Origin: Antedon mediterranea
Taxonomy: Eukaryota; Echinodermata; Crinoidea; Comatulida; Antedonidae
Assembly (NCBI RefSeq): GCF_964355755.1
Contig: NC_092672.1
Span: 24,178,501 to 24,238,500, forward strand
Length of the DNA: 60,000 bases
Direction: 5' to 3'
Made by a program: the position numbers and the translations under genes. This document shows, piece by piece, positions 1 to 11,502 of the stretch; within the stretch, counting starts at the first letter, position 1; each line of letters starts with the position of its first letter. A model generated the notes under the pieces. That model was given only the letters and a program-made list of their open reading frames with translations. It was not told the DNA's origin and did no database searches.

Positions 1-31
1 ATCACCTATTGTTATTGTATGAAATCTTTAT
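1..31 (+). mobile_element. HEL-B 5' fragment, interrupted by HEL-A insertion
   Basis: The bases match the right half of the HEL-B 5' palindrome and the start of its T-rich microsatellite, as seen complete near 18446-18520. The HEL-B sequence stops at a T-T step where the HEL-A block begins and resumes at 4889, so this is one element split by an insertion. The left half lies outside the window. Confidence 0.75.
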
Positions 32-113
32 TGGTTATCCGCCTCAAGCGGATAACCTTTGTTATTGTAGTGTTACTTTTTTTTTTTATTATTCTTCTTT
101 CTTTCTCCGATTT

Positions 114-722
114 TGTGTACGCGTTTTCTCTTGAACGTGTTAACATAACATTTTGTAACTTGGTCAACATATAGACAATTAACTGAAGATGTACTGCGAA
201 GCTTTTTGACAATGTCAGATCCGCGTAGCGTAAGTTACGCGCGATTTTCTGAAAATCTTAAATCGGTCATAACTTCGAAACCGATAAATATTTTTTAACG
301 AAATTTTCAGCCACGTTTTCTTCACATCAATGGCTAACTTTTTCGCTCTTCAGCAAATTTTTGAACACTAGAAAGTCTGCGCGTAAACTGCGTTTGAAAT
401 TTTAAAATGCTCCTAATTTGTGCACGCTGTTTCTCTGTAACGCGTTAACATAACATTTTGTAACTTGTTCAACATATAGACATTTTACTGAAGTTGTCCA
501 GCCAAGCTTTTTGACGATGTCAGAGCCGCGTAGCGTAAGTTACGCGTGATTTTCTGAAAATCTTAAATTGGTTATAACTTCGAAACAAATGAATATTTTT
601 TAACGTCATTTTCAGCCACGTTTGCTTCACATCAATAGTTAACTTTTTTAACGCTATCGCAATTTGTAACATTAGAAAGTGCGCGCGTAAATGGCGTTTG
701 AAATTTTAAAATGCTTCAAATC
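114..722 (+). repeat. Internal duplication within HEL-A (about 305 bp, two copies)
   Basis: The first part of the HEL-A body contains two diverged copies of the same segment, starting near 114 and near 419. Both include the runs TTAACATAACATTTTGTAACT, CGCGTAGCGTAAGTTACGCG and TTTTCAGCCACGTTT in the same order. The same duplication recurs in every HEL-A copy, so it predates their spread. Confidence 0.75.
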
Positions 723-1404
723 AATTTCTGATTAAATTAGAGCACGATTCAGGTCATTTTAAGCGTTTAAAAAATTGCGACTGGTGCGCACATTTTTACG
801 CGCGCACGGCGCAGGGAACAGGTATGAGCATTTCTTTTACACGATTTGTGTTTTTAAATCTTCTGTTAACAATTTTACGTTATTTTATTCACTTTTCAAC
901 TTGAAATGGCGTTCTACGAGCACGTTAAACATGACAGGTTGCGCACGAAAACGTCAACAAATTGTGAAAATGTTCCAAAATATGTCTACTTTTAAAAATG
1001 ACACAGTTCATCAGAATGCAAGGTTACCCCCATTTTTTATTTTAATTTCTTGCAGTGTATGAATCATAGGTCTGATTTATTATAGTGTTGAATGCTAAAA
1101 CGTGTTTGATGGCTACATTATTTGCATATTAAATATAATTTTTGAAATATTTATCATCAAACAAACATAAACTTATTCAAAGAGCAAAACAATAAACATA
1201 ACATTTATCTTTTTTCTTTACATGTTAATATATAAAACTTGAAAGTATGTACTTTCATAAAATATCAGCGTTTAAAATTTTTGAAGATTTCATCATAGTA
1301 AAATTTATGATTTAAGTTTGATATGTAATAATCAACTTGCATCGAGGGGGTTCACGACATACCGAATGAACGAGGACTCTTTCTTCGGATTTTCGTCAGC
1401 AGGT

Positions 1405-1477
1405 GGTCATATGGCTCGATGTGTAATGCAACCGACTTTGGTATCAGAGGTACCGGGTTCGAGTCCCGTCACGGGAA
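1405..1477 (+). promoter_or_regulatory. tRNA-like segment with Pol III box A/box B (HEL-A copy 1)
   Basis: The B box GGTTCGAGTCC at 1456-1466 is an exact match to the RNA polymerase III consensus. A degenerate A box, TGGCTCGATGTG, lies at 1412-1423. The two start 44 nt apart, exactly as in a tRNA (nucleotides 8 and 52). The sequence continues as a T-arm and a CACGGGA 3' acceptor strand, but the 5' strand does not pair with it and the anticodon stem is poor. It is therefore a tRNA relic, not a functional tRNA. Confidence 0.5.
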
Positions 1478-1650
1478 AACAATTAATTAAAAGGGTTTAG
1501 TTGGTTATTACACTGAGAGGGCAGTTTTAATTTTGAATAGCCTACTTTTTTTGGAAAAGTCATAACTTGGAAGTACTTGAATACGCAAGATACGCTTTGT
1601 TGCTGGCGGATAACCAAACTCGTCCTCAAGTGACGAGTTTAAGTTCTAGT

Positions 1651-3269
1651 TGGTTATCCGCCTCAAGCGGATAACCTTTGTTATTGTAGTGTTACTTTTT
1701 TTTTTTATTATTCTTCTTTCTTTCTCCGATTTTGTGTACGCGTTTTCTCTTGAACGTGTTAACATAACATTTTGTAACTTGGTCAACATATAGACAATTA
1801 ACTGAAGATGTACTGCGAAGCTTTTTGACAATGTCAGATCCGCGTAGCGTAAGTTACGCGCGATTTTCTGAAAATCTGAAATCGGTCATAACTTCGAAAC
1901 CGATAAATATTTTTTAACGAAATTTTCAGCCACGTTTTCTTCACATCAATGGCTAACTTTTTCGCTCTTCAGCAAATTTTTGAACACTAGAAAGTCTGCG
2001 CGTAAACTGCGTTTGAAATTTTAAAATGCTCCTAATTTGTGCACGCTGTTTCTCTGTAACGCGTTAACATAACATTTTGTAACTTGTTCAACATATAGAC
2101 ATTTTACTGAAGTTGTCCAGCCAAGCTTTTTGACGATGTCAGAGCCGCGTAGCGTAAGTTACGCGTGATTTTCTGAAAATCTTAAATTGGTTATAACTTC
2201 GAAACAAATGAATATTTTTTAACGTCATTTTCAGCCACGTTTGCTTCACATCAATAGTTAACTTTTTTAACGCTATCGCAATTTGTAACATTAGAAAGTG
2301 CGCGCGTAAATGGCGTTTGAAATTTTAAAATGCTTCAAATCAATTTCTGATTAAATTAGAGCACGATTCAGGTCATTTTAAGCGTTTAAAAAATTGCCAC
2401 TGGTGCGCACATTTTTACGCGCGCACGGCGCAGGGAACAGGTATGAGCATTTCTTTTACACGATTTGTGTTTTTAAATCTTCTGTTAACAATTTTACGTT
2501 ATTTTATTCACTTTTCAACTTGAAATGGCGTTCTACGAGCACGTTAAACATGACAGGTTGCGCACGAAAACGTCAACAAATTGTGAAAATGTTCCAAAAT
2601 ATGTCTACTTTTAAAAATGACACAGTTCATCAGAATGCAAGGTTACCCCCATTTTTTATTTTAATTTCTTGCAGTGTATGAATCATAGGTCTGATTTATT
2701 ATAGTGTTGAATGCTAAAACGTGTTTGATGGCTACATTATTTGCATATTAAATATAATTTTTGAAATATTTATCATCAAACAAACATAAACTTATTCAAA
2801 GAGCAAAACAATAAACATAACATTTATCTTTTTTCTTTACATGTTAATATATAAAACTTGAAAGTATGTACTTTCATAAAATATCAGCGTTTAAAATTTT
2901 TGAAGATTTCATCATAGTAAAATTTATGATTTAAGTTTGATATGTAATAATCAACTTGCATCGAGGGGGTTCACGACATACCGAATGAACGAGGACTCTT
3001 TCTTCGGATTTTCGTCAGCAGGTGGTCATATGGCTCGATGTGTAATGCAACCGACTTTGGTATCAGAGGTACCGGGTTCGAGTCCCGTCACGGGAAAACA
3101 ATTAATTAAAAGGGTTTAGTTGGTTATTACACTGAGAGGGCAGTTTTAATTTTGAATAGCCTACTTTTTTTGGAAAAGTCATAACTTGGAAGTACTTGAA
3201 TACGCAAGATACGCTTTGTTGCTGGCGGATAACCAAACTCGTCCTCAAGTGACGAGTTTAAGTTCTAGT
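1651..3269 (+). mobile_element. HEL-A copy 2 (head-to-tail)
   Basis: Second 1619 bp unit, joined directly to copy 1 at CTAG-T followed by TGGTTATCC. It appears identical to copy 3 by eye. Direct junctions without target sequence between units fit tandem copies made by rolling-circle replication or by unequal exchange. A collapsed or duplicated assembly is also possible. Confidence 0.7.
3024..3096 (+). promoter_or_regulatory. tRNA-like segment (HEL-A copy 2)
   Basis: Same segment as at 1405-1477, shifted by one 1619 bp unit, with both boxes unchanged. Confidence 0.5.
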
Positions 3270-4642
3270 TGGTTATCCGCCTCAAGCGGATAACCTTTGT
3301 TATTGTAGTGTTACTTTTTTTTTTTATTATTCTTCTTTCTTTCTCCGATTTTGTGTACGCGTTTTCTCTTGAACGTGTTAACATAACATTTTGTAACTTG
3401 GTCAACATATAGACAATTAACTGAAGATGTACTGCGAAGCTTTTTGACAATGTCAGATCCGCGTAGCGTAAGTTACGCGCGATTTTCTGAAAATCTGAAA
3501 TCGGTCATAACTTCGAAACCGATAAATATTTTTTAACGAAATTTTCAGCCACGTTTTCTTCACATCAATGGCTAACTTTTTCGCTCTTCAGCAAATTTTT
3601 GAACACTAGAAAGTCTGCGCGTAAACTGCGTTTGAAATTTTAAAATGCTCCTAATTTGTGCACGCTGTTTCTCTGTAACGCGTTAACATAACATTTTGTA
3701 ACTTGTTCAACATATAGACATTTTACTGAAGTTGTCCAGCCAAGCTTTTTGACGATGTCAGAGCCGCGTAGCGTAAGTTACGCGTGATTTTCTGAAAATC
3801 TTAAATTGGTTATAACTTCGAAACAAATGAATATTTTTTAACGTCATTTTCAGCCACGTTTGCTTCACATCAATAGTTAACTTTTTTAACGCTATCGCAA
3901 TTTGTAACATTAGAAAGTGCGCGCGTAAATGGCGTTTGAAATTTTAAAATGCTTCAAATCAATTTCTGATTAAATTAGAGCACGATTCAGGTCATTTTAA
4001 GCGTTTAAAAAATTGCCACTGGTGCGCACATTTTTACGCGCGCACGGCGCAGGGAACAGGTATGAGCATTTCTTTTACACGATTTGTGTTTTTAAATCTT
4101 CTGTTAACAATTTTACGTTATTTTATTCACTTTTCAACTTGAAATGGCGTTCTACGAGCACGTTAAACATGACAGGTTGCGCACGAAAACGTCAACAAAT
4201 TGTGAAAATGTTCCAAAATATGTCTACTTTTAAAAATGACACAGTTCATCAGAATGCAAGGTTACCCCCATTTTTTATTTTAATTTCTTGCAGTGTATGA
4301 ATCATAGGTCTGATTTATTATAGTGTTGAATGCTAAAACGTGTTTGATGGCTACATTATTTGCATATTAAATATAATTTTTGAAATATTTATCATCAAAC
4401 AAACATAAACTTATTCAAAGAGCAAAACAATAAACATAACATTTATCTTTTTTCTTTACATGTTAATATATAAAACTTGAAAGTATGTACTTTCATAAAA
4501 TATCAGCGTTTAAAATTTTTGAAGATTTCATCATAGTAAAATTTATGATTTAAGTTTGATATGTAATAATCAACTTGCATCGAGGGGGTTCACGACATAC
4601 CGAATGAACGAGGACTCTTTCTTCGGATTTTCGTCAGCAGGT

Positions 4643-4715
4643 GGTCATATGGCTCGATGTGTAATGCAACCGACTTTGGTATCAGAGGTACCGGGTTCGA
4701 GTCCCGTCACGGGAA
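4643..4715 (+). promoter_or_regulatory. tRNA-like segment (HEL-A copy 3)
   Basis: Same segment as at 1405-1477, shifted by two units, with both boxes unchanged. Confidence 0.5.
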
Positions 4716-4843
4716 AACAATTAATTAAAAGGGTTTAGTTGGTTATTACACTGAGAGGGCAGTTTTAATTTTGAATAGCCTACTTTTTTTGGAAAAGTCA
4801 TAACTTGGAAGTACTTGAATACGCAAGATACGCTTTGTTGCTG

Positions 4844-4888
4844 GCGGATAACCAAACTCGTCCTCAAGTGACGAGTTTAAGTTCTAGT
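4844..4888 (+). other. HEL-A 3' terminal signature: arm, hairpin, CTAG-T
   Basis: The arm GCGGATAACCA (4844-4854) is the inverse of the 5' end. It is followed by hairpin stem AAACTCGTC (4854-4862) and GACGAGTTT (4870-4878) with a 7 nt loop, then CTAG and T at 4884-4888. A hairpin 6-12 nt before a CTRR-type end is a hallmark of rolling-circle Helitron-type transposons. The same signature ends copies 1, 2 and 4 and the chimera at 9971. Confidence 0.75.
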
Positions 4889-6411
4889 TCTTATTCTTAT
4901 TATTTATTTCTCTCTGTACAGATTTTGTGTAACAAATATCTCAAAAAGTTTAATGTTAATGATTACCAAAATTTTACAATGTCTTTCAAATACTGTAACT
5001 TAGTCCTAATAAGCTTTTCAGCGTGATCACTCATCCATGACGTCGCGTATACGCCATTTTGTGAAATCACATTGTCAATCATATCTCCATAATTCATTAT
5101 CACATATTAATGAAATTCACTACACGTAAACTTCAGGTCAAAGGTAAAAGTATTAGCAAATAAAAAATTGCGTGTTTCAAGGTCATGCGCGTGAAATCGC
5201 GCATTAAAATTTTAAAAAGCTCAAATTTAAGTTTTGATCAATTTAGAGCATGAAATAGGCCATTTTCGTGTTTCAAAAAATTACTGCGCAAAAACACATT
5301 TTTGCGCACGCGATTTTTAAAAAGGGTAAAAAATAAAATTTGATGTATACATCATATTCTACTCACAATCCTTAGTACATTCTCCGACTTTGAGTCCATT
5401 CCATCTTAAAATAACGCTATACGAGCACGTTAAAAATGACAAAATGCGCACATTAATTGTACAAAAGTGCTAAAAATGGTAAAAAATAAGGCCTTTTTAA
5501 AATGAACATAACTCTTCAGAATAGCAGGTGACCCCCAATTTTTTTAACTTATTATGGAAGCCAATAAGTTGTAGATATAAATATATATACATATTAGACG
5601 TACAAAATGGTATGACGTCATGAAATGGCCACTTGAATTTAAAAATTAGTAATTTTTATCTTTTTGTGTGGGTTATCACATTCAATAGAGCGCATCTCCG
5701 TTATTTGAGCCCGATTTTTGCAGATATTTTAGTATGTGCTTGCTCAATTAATTATCTTTCTCGTGAGTTGTCAACATTTTTATTGTGATGACGTCATCAC
5801 GCGTAAAAACTTGAATAACCTAGGTCGTGTAATTTCAGCTACACCATACATTTGAATATCTTATAGCTCCTCAGAATTAAAGGTGACCTTAAAGATTATA
5901 ATTTATTATGAAAGCTGATGAAATGTAGATATGAATTCATATCAAAATTAAGCCTATCGGATGTTGTGATGTTATCATATGGCCAGTTGAAGTTAAAAAG
6001 TAGTTTTTAAATTTCTTTAGTCGAAGTTATACAAATTTCAAAGAGCGCGCATTGCGCTTCTACGTGTCAAATCCTCTTCCAATCCTTATATTTATTTGCT
6101 CAATTCATTATCTTTCGAAATTGTCATCTTCGAGTTTATTTTGATAATTCCATCATACCAAAAAATTTGAACTTGATGTGTGTCCCATAATTTCACCTAT
6201 GCTACACTGTATATAGATATACAGTATATACTGTACATTGTATATGGCATATAATAGGCATAACTCAGCACTATAAGCGTATAATAGGATGGCATACATC
6301 AACATTTTCCTATCGTATGTTAACGTACGTACATGTTTAAAAAAATTAATTTCATTAAAATGATAAAAATGATCACCTATAATTCGTCAAAGTGACGAAT
6401 TAAATTCTAGT
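4889..6411 (+). mobile_element. HEL-B copy 1 body, continuation of fragment 1-31
   Basis: After the HEL-A block the T-rich run continues into the HEL-B body. The element ends at 6411 with the arm ATGATCACCTA, an 8 bp hairpin (AATTCGTC, loop, GACGAATT) and CTAG-T. Total HEL-B length, including bases 1-31, is close to that of the other copies. No coding frame is credible. The body includes a core shared with HEL-A (about 5215-5550). Confidence 0.65.
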
Positions 6412-7974
6412 GAGAAATTGTTTTTGTAAAAAAAAAATGTTTCTTCGCAATTTCTTTCTGTACAGATGTTGTGTAACAAATATCTCAAAAAGTTTAAGGT
6501 CAATGATTACCAAAATTTCTGAATGTCTTTCAAATACTTTAACTTAGTCCTAATAAGCTTTTCAGCGTGATCACTCATCCGTGACGTCATTTATACGCCA
6601 TTTTGTGAAATCACAATATCAATCATATCTTCATAATTAATAGTCACATATTAATGAAATTCACTACACGTAAACTTCAGGTCAAGGGTAAAAATATTAG
6701 GAAATAAAAACGCACGCACACGTATGGTCATGCGTGTCAAATCGCGCGTTAAAAATTTAAAATGCTCAAAATTACGTTTTGATCAATTTAGAGCATGAAT
6801 TAGGACGTTTGCGTGTTTTAAAAAATTACTGCGCAAAAACACGTTTTTGCGCGTGCGTACATAGAAAGCGTAAAAAATAACAATTTTTTGTACAAATTGC
6901 ATTCTACTCGTCTTCCATAGTATATTCACCAAAATTGAGTCCATTTTAACTTGAAATAGTGTTATACGAGCACGTTGAAAATGACAAAATGCGCACATTA
7001 ATTGTACAAAAGTGTTAAAAATGGTAAAAAATAAGGCCTTTTTAAAATGAATATAACTCTTCAGAATGGCAGGTGACCCCCAGTTGTTTTAACTTATTAT
7101 GGAAGCCAATGAGTTGTTAATATAAATGTATATACACATTAGACGTACAAAATGATATGACGTCATCATTTGGCCACATGAATTTTTAAAATAGGAGTTT
7201 TTCCCCTTTTGTCATAGACCACCATATTCAACAGAGCGCAACTCGCTTATCTGTGATCGATTTTCTTTTAATTTTTAATACATTCTACCTCAACCAATTA
7301 TGTTACTTATGAATTGCCAAGATTTTCATTTGGATAACGTCATCACGTCTTAAAATTTAAATAACGGTGGTTACGTAATTTCAACTACAAGGTAAATTTG
7401 AATACCTTACAGGTTTTCTGAATTAAAGTTGACCTTGATGTTTATAACTTATTATGAGAGCTAGTGAAATGTAGATATGTATTCATATAAAACTGAAGCC
7501 TATCGGATGTTGTGACGTTATCATATGGCCAGTTGAAGTTAAAAAGTCATTTTTTCATCTCTTTCGTCAAAGTTATACACATTTTAAAGAGCGCGCACCG
7601 CGCTTCTACGTGCCAAATTTTCTTCCAATTGTTATATTTTATTGCTCAATTCATTATCTTTCGATATTGTTATCTTCAAGTTTATTTTGACAACGTCATC
7701 ATACCAAAAAATTAGAACATGATGTGGGTCCCGTAATTTCACCTATGCTACACTGTATATAGATATACACAGTACAGTATATACTGTACATATTGTATAT
7801 GGCATATAATAGGCACAACTCAGCAATATAAGCGTATAATAGGATGACATACATCAACATTTTCCGATTGTAATTTTGTATGTTAACATACGTGCATGTT
7901 TAAAAAATATGAATGTCAATAAAATGATAAAATGATCACCTATAATTCGTCAAAGTGACGAATTAAATTCTAGT
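6412..7974 (+). mobile_element. HEL-B copy 2 with a different 5' hairpin
   Basis: It has the standard HEL-B body and 3' signature ending at 7974. The 5' end is unusual: instead of the TAGGTGATCATTT palindrome it has AGAAATTG and CAATTTCT arms around 6413-6455, joined by an A-rich loop. The arm near the 3' end is still the usual ATGATCACCTA, so the two ends no longer match. Confidence 0.6.
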
Positions 7975-9971
7975 TATTATTATTATTCTTCTTTCTGTAC
8001 ACTTTTTGTTTAGCAATTATCTCAAAAAGTTGAATAACAATGATCACAAAAATTTGACAATGTCTTTCAAATACTTTAACTTAGCCATAATAAGCTTTTC
8101 AGCGTGATCACTCAACCGTTACGTCACGTATACGCGATTTTGTGAAATCACACTATCAATCATATCTCCATAACTCTTTATCACATATCAATAAAATTCA
8201 CTATACGTAAACTTCAGGTGAAGGGTAAAAATATTAACAAATAAAAACTTACGTGTTTCAAGGTCATGCACGTGAAATTGCACGTTAAAAATTGAAAAAG
8301 CTCCAAATTAAGTTTTGATCATTTTAGAGCATAAATTAGGCCATTTGCGTGTTTTAAAAAATTAATGCGCAAAAACACGTTTTTGCGCGTGCGTACATAG
8401 AAAGCGTACAAAAATATCATTTTTTTGTACAAATTCCATTCTACTCATCTTCCTTAGTACATTCACCAAATTTGAGTCCATTCAGACTTAAAATAACGCT
8501 ATACGAGCACGTTAAAAATGACAAAATGCGCACATTAATTGTACAAAAGTGCTAAAAATTGTAAAAAGTAGGGCCTTTTTAAAATGAATATAACTCTTCA
8601 GAATGGAAGATGACCCCTAATTTTTTTAACTTAATATGGAAGCCAATAAGTTCTAGATATAAATGTATATACACATTAGACGTACAAAATGGTATGACGT
8701 CATCAAATGGCCACTTCAATTAAAAAATTAGTAATTTTTTTCTTTTTGTGTGGGTTATCACATTCAATAGAGCGCATCTCCATTATTTGAACCCGATTTT
8801 CGCAGAAATTTTAGTATGTGCTTGCTCAATTAATTATCTTTCTCATGAGTTGTCAACATTTTTATTTTGATGACTTCATCACGCGTAAAAACTTGAATAA
8901 ACTAGGTCGTGTAATTTCAGCTACACCATACATTTGAATATCTTATAGCTCTTTAGAATTAAAGGTAACCTTGAAGATTATAACTTATTATGAAAGCGGA
9001 AAGTGCGCGAGTAAACGGCGTTTGAAAATTTAAAATGCTCTAAATCAATTTCTGATTAAATTAGAGCACGATTCAGGTCATTTTAAGCGTTTGAAAAATT
9101 GCCACCAGGTGCGCACATTTTTACGCGCGCACGGCGCAGGAAACACGTATGAGCATTTCTTTTGCACGATTTGAGTTTTTCAATCTTCGGTTAACAATTT
9201 TACGTTATTTTATTCACTTTTCAACTTCAAATGGCGTTCTACGAGCACGTTAAACATGACTGGTTGCGCACGTAAAATGTTAAAAAATTGTGAAAATGTT
9301 GCAAAATATGTATACTTTTAAAAGTGACACAGTTCATCAGAATGCAAGGTTACCCCCATTTTTTATTTTATTTTCTTGCAGTGTATGAATCATAGGTCTG
9401 ATTTATTATAGTGTTGAATGTTAAAACGTGTTTAATGGCTACATTATTTGCATATTAAATATAATTTTTGAAATTTTTATCATCAAACAAACATAAACGT
9501 TTTCAAAGAGCAAAACAATAAACATAACGTTTATCTTTTTTCTTCACATGTTAATATATAAAACTTAAAAGTATGCACTTTCATAATATGTCACTGTTTA
9601 AAATTTTTGAAGATTTCATCATAGTAAAAATTATGATTTAGTTTGCTAAGTAATAATCTATTTGCATCGAGTGGTTCACGACATACCGAATGAACGAGTA
9701 AACTTTCTTCGGATTTCCTTCGGCAGGTGCTCATATGGCTCGATGTGTCGTGCAACCGACTTTGGTATCAGAGGTATCGGGTTCAAATCCCGTCACGGGA
9801 AAACATTTAATTAAATGGATTTATTTGGTTATTACACTGAAAGGGCAGTTTTAATTTCGAAAAAAAAAAATTTGGAAAATTCATAACTGAGAAGTACTTG
9901 AATACGCAAGGTACGTTTTGTTGCGGGCGGATAACCAAACTCGTCCTGAAGTGACGAGTTTAAGTTCTAGT
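7975..9971 (+). mobile_element. Chimeric element: HEL-B 5' half joined to HEL-A 3' half
   Basis: Bases 7975-8997 follow HEL-B and are almost identical to 21569-22582. At about 8997-9003 the sequence switches to the second half of HEL-A, entering it at the segment equivalent to about 675 in copy 1, and ends with the HEL-A arm, hairpin and CTAG-T at 9971. The switch point has GAAAG in both parents (GAAAGC in HEL-B, GAAAGTGCGCG in HEL-A). The HEL-A half is diverged from copies 1-3. Confidence 0.7.
9729..9801 (+). promoter_or_regulatory. tRNA-like segment (chimeric element)
   Basis: A box TGGCTCGATGTG starts at 9736 and B box GGTTCAAATCC starts at 9780, again 44 nt apart. The B box differs from copies 1-3 but still fits the Pol III consensus (GGTTCRANTCC). 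It is retained in a copy that is otherwise clearly diverged. Confidence 0.5.
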
Positions 9972-11502
9972 TATTGTTATTATTCTTCTTTCTGTACACT
10001 TTTTGTTTAGCAATTATCTCAAAAAGTTGAATAACAATGATCACAAAAATTTCACAATGTCTTTCAAATACTTTAACTTAGCCATAATAAGCTTTTCAGC
10101 GTGATCACTCAACCGTGACGTCACGTATACGCGATTTTGTGAAATCACATTATCAATCATATCTCCATAACTCTTTATCACATATCAATAAAATTCACTA
10201 TACGTAAACTTCAGGTGAAGGGTAAAAATATTAACAAATAAAAACTTACGTGTTTTAAGGTTATGCACGTGAAATCGCGCGTTAAAATTTTAAAAAGCTC
10301 AAAATTAAGTTTTGATCAATTTAGAGCATGAAATAGGCCATTTGCGTGTTTTAAAAAATTACTGCGCAAAAATATATTTTTGCGCACGGGATTTTTAAAA
10401 AGCGTAAAAAATAAAATTTGATGTATACATCACATTCTACTCATAATCCTTAGTACAATCTCCGACTTTGAGTCCATTCAGACTTAAAATAACGCTATAC
10501 GAGCACGTTAAAAATGACAAAATGCGCACATTAATTGTACAAAAGTGCTAAAAATGGTAAAAAGTAGGGCCTTTTTAAAATGAATATAACTCTTCAGAAT
10601 GAAAGATGACCCCCAATTTTTTTAACTTAATATGGAAGCAAATGAGTTGTAGATATAAATGTATATACACATTAGACGTACAAAATGGTATTACGTCATC
10701 AAATGGCCACTTGAATTTAAAAATTAGGATTTTTTTCCGTTTTGTGTAGGTTATCACATTCAATTGCGCGCATCTCCGCTATTTGAGCTCGATTTTTGCA
10801 CAAATTTCAGTGTGTGCTTGCTTAATTATTTATCTTTCTCATATGTTGTCAACATTTTCATTTTGATGACGTCATCACGCGTAAAAACTTAATAACGTAG
10901 GTCGTGTAATTTCACCTTCGCCGTAAATTTGAATATTTTACAGCTCTTCAGAATTGAAGGTTACCTTGATGATTATAATTTATTATGAAAGCTGATGAAA
11001 TGTAGATATGAATTCATATAAAAATTAAGCCTATCGGATGTTGTGATGTTATCATATGGCCAGTTGAAGTTAAAAAGTAGTTTTTAAATTTCGTTAGTCG
11101 TAGTTAATCAAATTTCAAAGACCGCGCATTGCGCTTCTACGTGTCAAATTCTCTTCCTATCCTTATATTTATTTGCTCAATTCATTATCTTTTGAAATTG
11201 TCATCTTCGAGTTTATTTTGATAATTCCATCATACCAAAAAATTAGAACATGATGTGGGTCCCGTAATTTCACCTATGCTACACTGTATATAGATATACA
11301 GTATATACTGTACATATTGTATATGACACATAATAGGTACAACTCAGCGCTATAAGTGTATATGCATCATGTCATAGGATGGCGTACATCAACTTTTTAC
11401 GATCGTATGTTAACGTACGTGCATGTTTAAAAAATGTTAATTTCATTAAAATGATAAAAATGATCACCTATAATTCGTCAAAGTGACGAATTAAATTCTA
11501 GT
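9972..11502 (+). mobile_element. HEL-B copy, lacking the 5' palindrome
   Basis: It starts directly in the TTA/TTC microsatellite after the previous CTAG-T and ends with the HEL-B 3' signature at 11502. It lacks the 5' palindrome, as do the units at 20041, 21569 and 23095. The last 500 bp are nearly identical to 22600-23094. Confidence 0.65.

Larger units (their letters stand above)
32..1650 (+). mobile_element. HEL-A copy 1, Helentron-like non-autonomous element
   Basis: It opens with a perfect 10 bp palindrome (GGTTATCCGC, loop CTCAA, GCGGATAACC), followed by a T-rich run. The arm GCGGATAACC recurs near the 3' end, followed by a 9 bp-stem hairpin and terminal CTAG-T. Subterminal inverted repeats, a 5' microsatellite, a 3' hairpin and insertion between T residues are the known layout of Helentron-associated elements (HINEs). 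It is 1619 bp long and I see no credible coding frame. By eye it differs from copies 2 and 3 at only two places (near 258-260 and near 778). Family assignment is by structure only. Confidence 0.7.
3270..4888 (+). mobile_element. HEL-A copy 3 (head-to-tail)
   Basis: Third 1619 bp unit. It ends with the family 3' signature at 4844-4888. Past that end the sequence is HEL-B microsatellite and body, showing that the whole three-unit block sits inside one HEL-B element. Confidence 0.7.

Noticed and set aside
775-1062. Repeated 95-residue frame in each HEL-A unit (also 2394, 4013, 12376)
   Set aside because: It recurs only because the unit is repeated. The frame shows no domain, starts at a base that differs between copies, and contains AT-rich low-complexity residues. 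It is not supported as a gene.
1405-1477. Functional tRNA gene
   Set aside because: The 5' acceptor strand does not pair with the 3' strand and the anticodon stem is broken. Only the promoter-like boxes survive.
1318-1500. 60-residue frame across the tRNA-like segment of HEL-A
   Set aside because: It overlaps the Pol III-type boxes and has no protein features. The frame is a by-product of the repeat.
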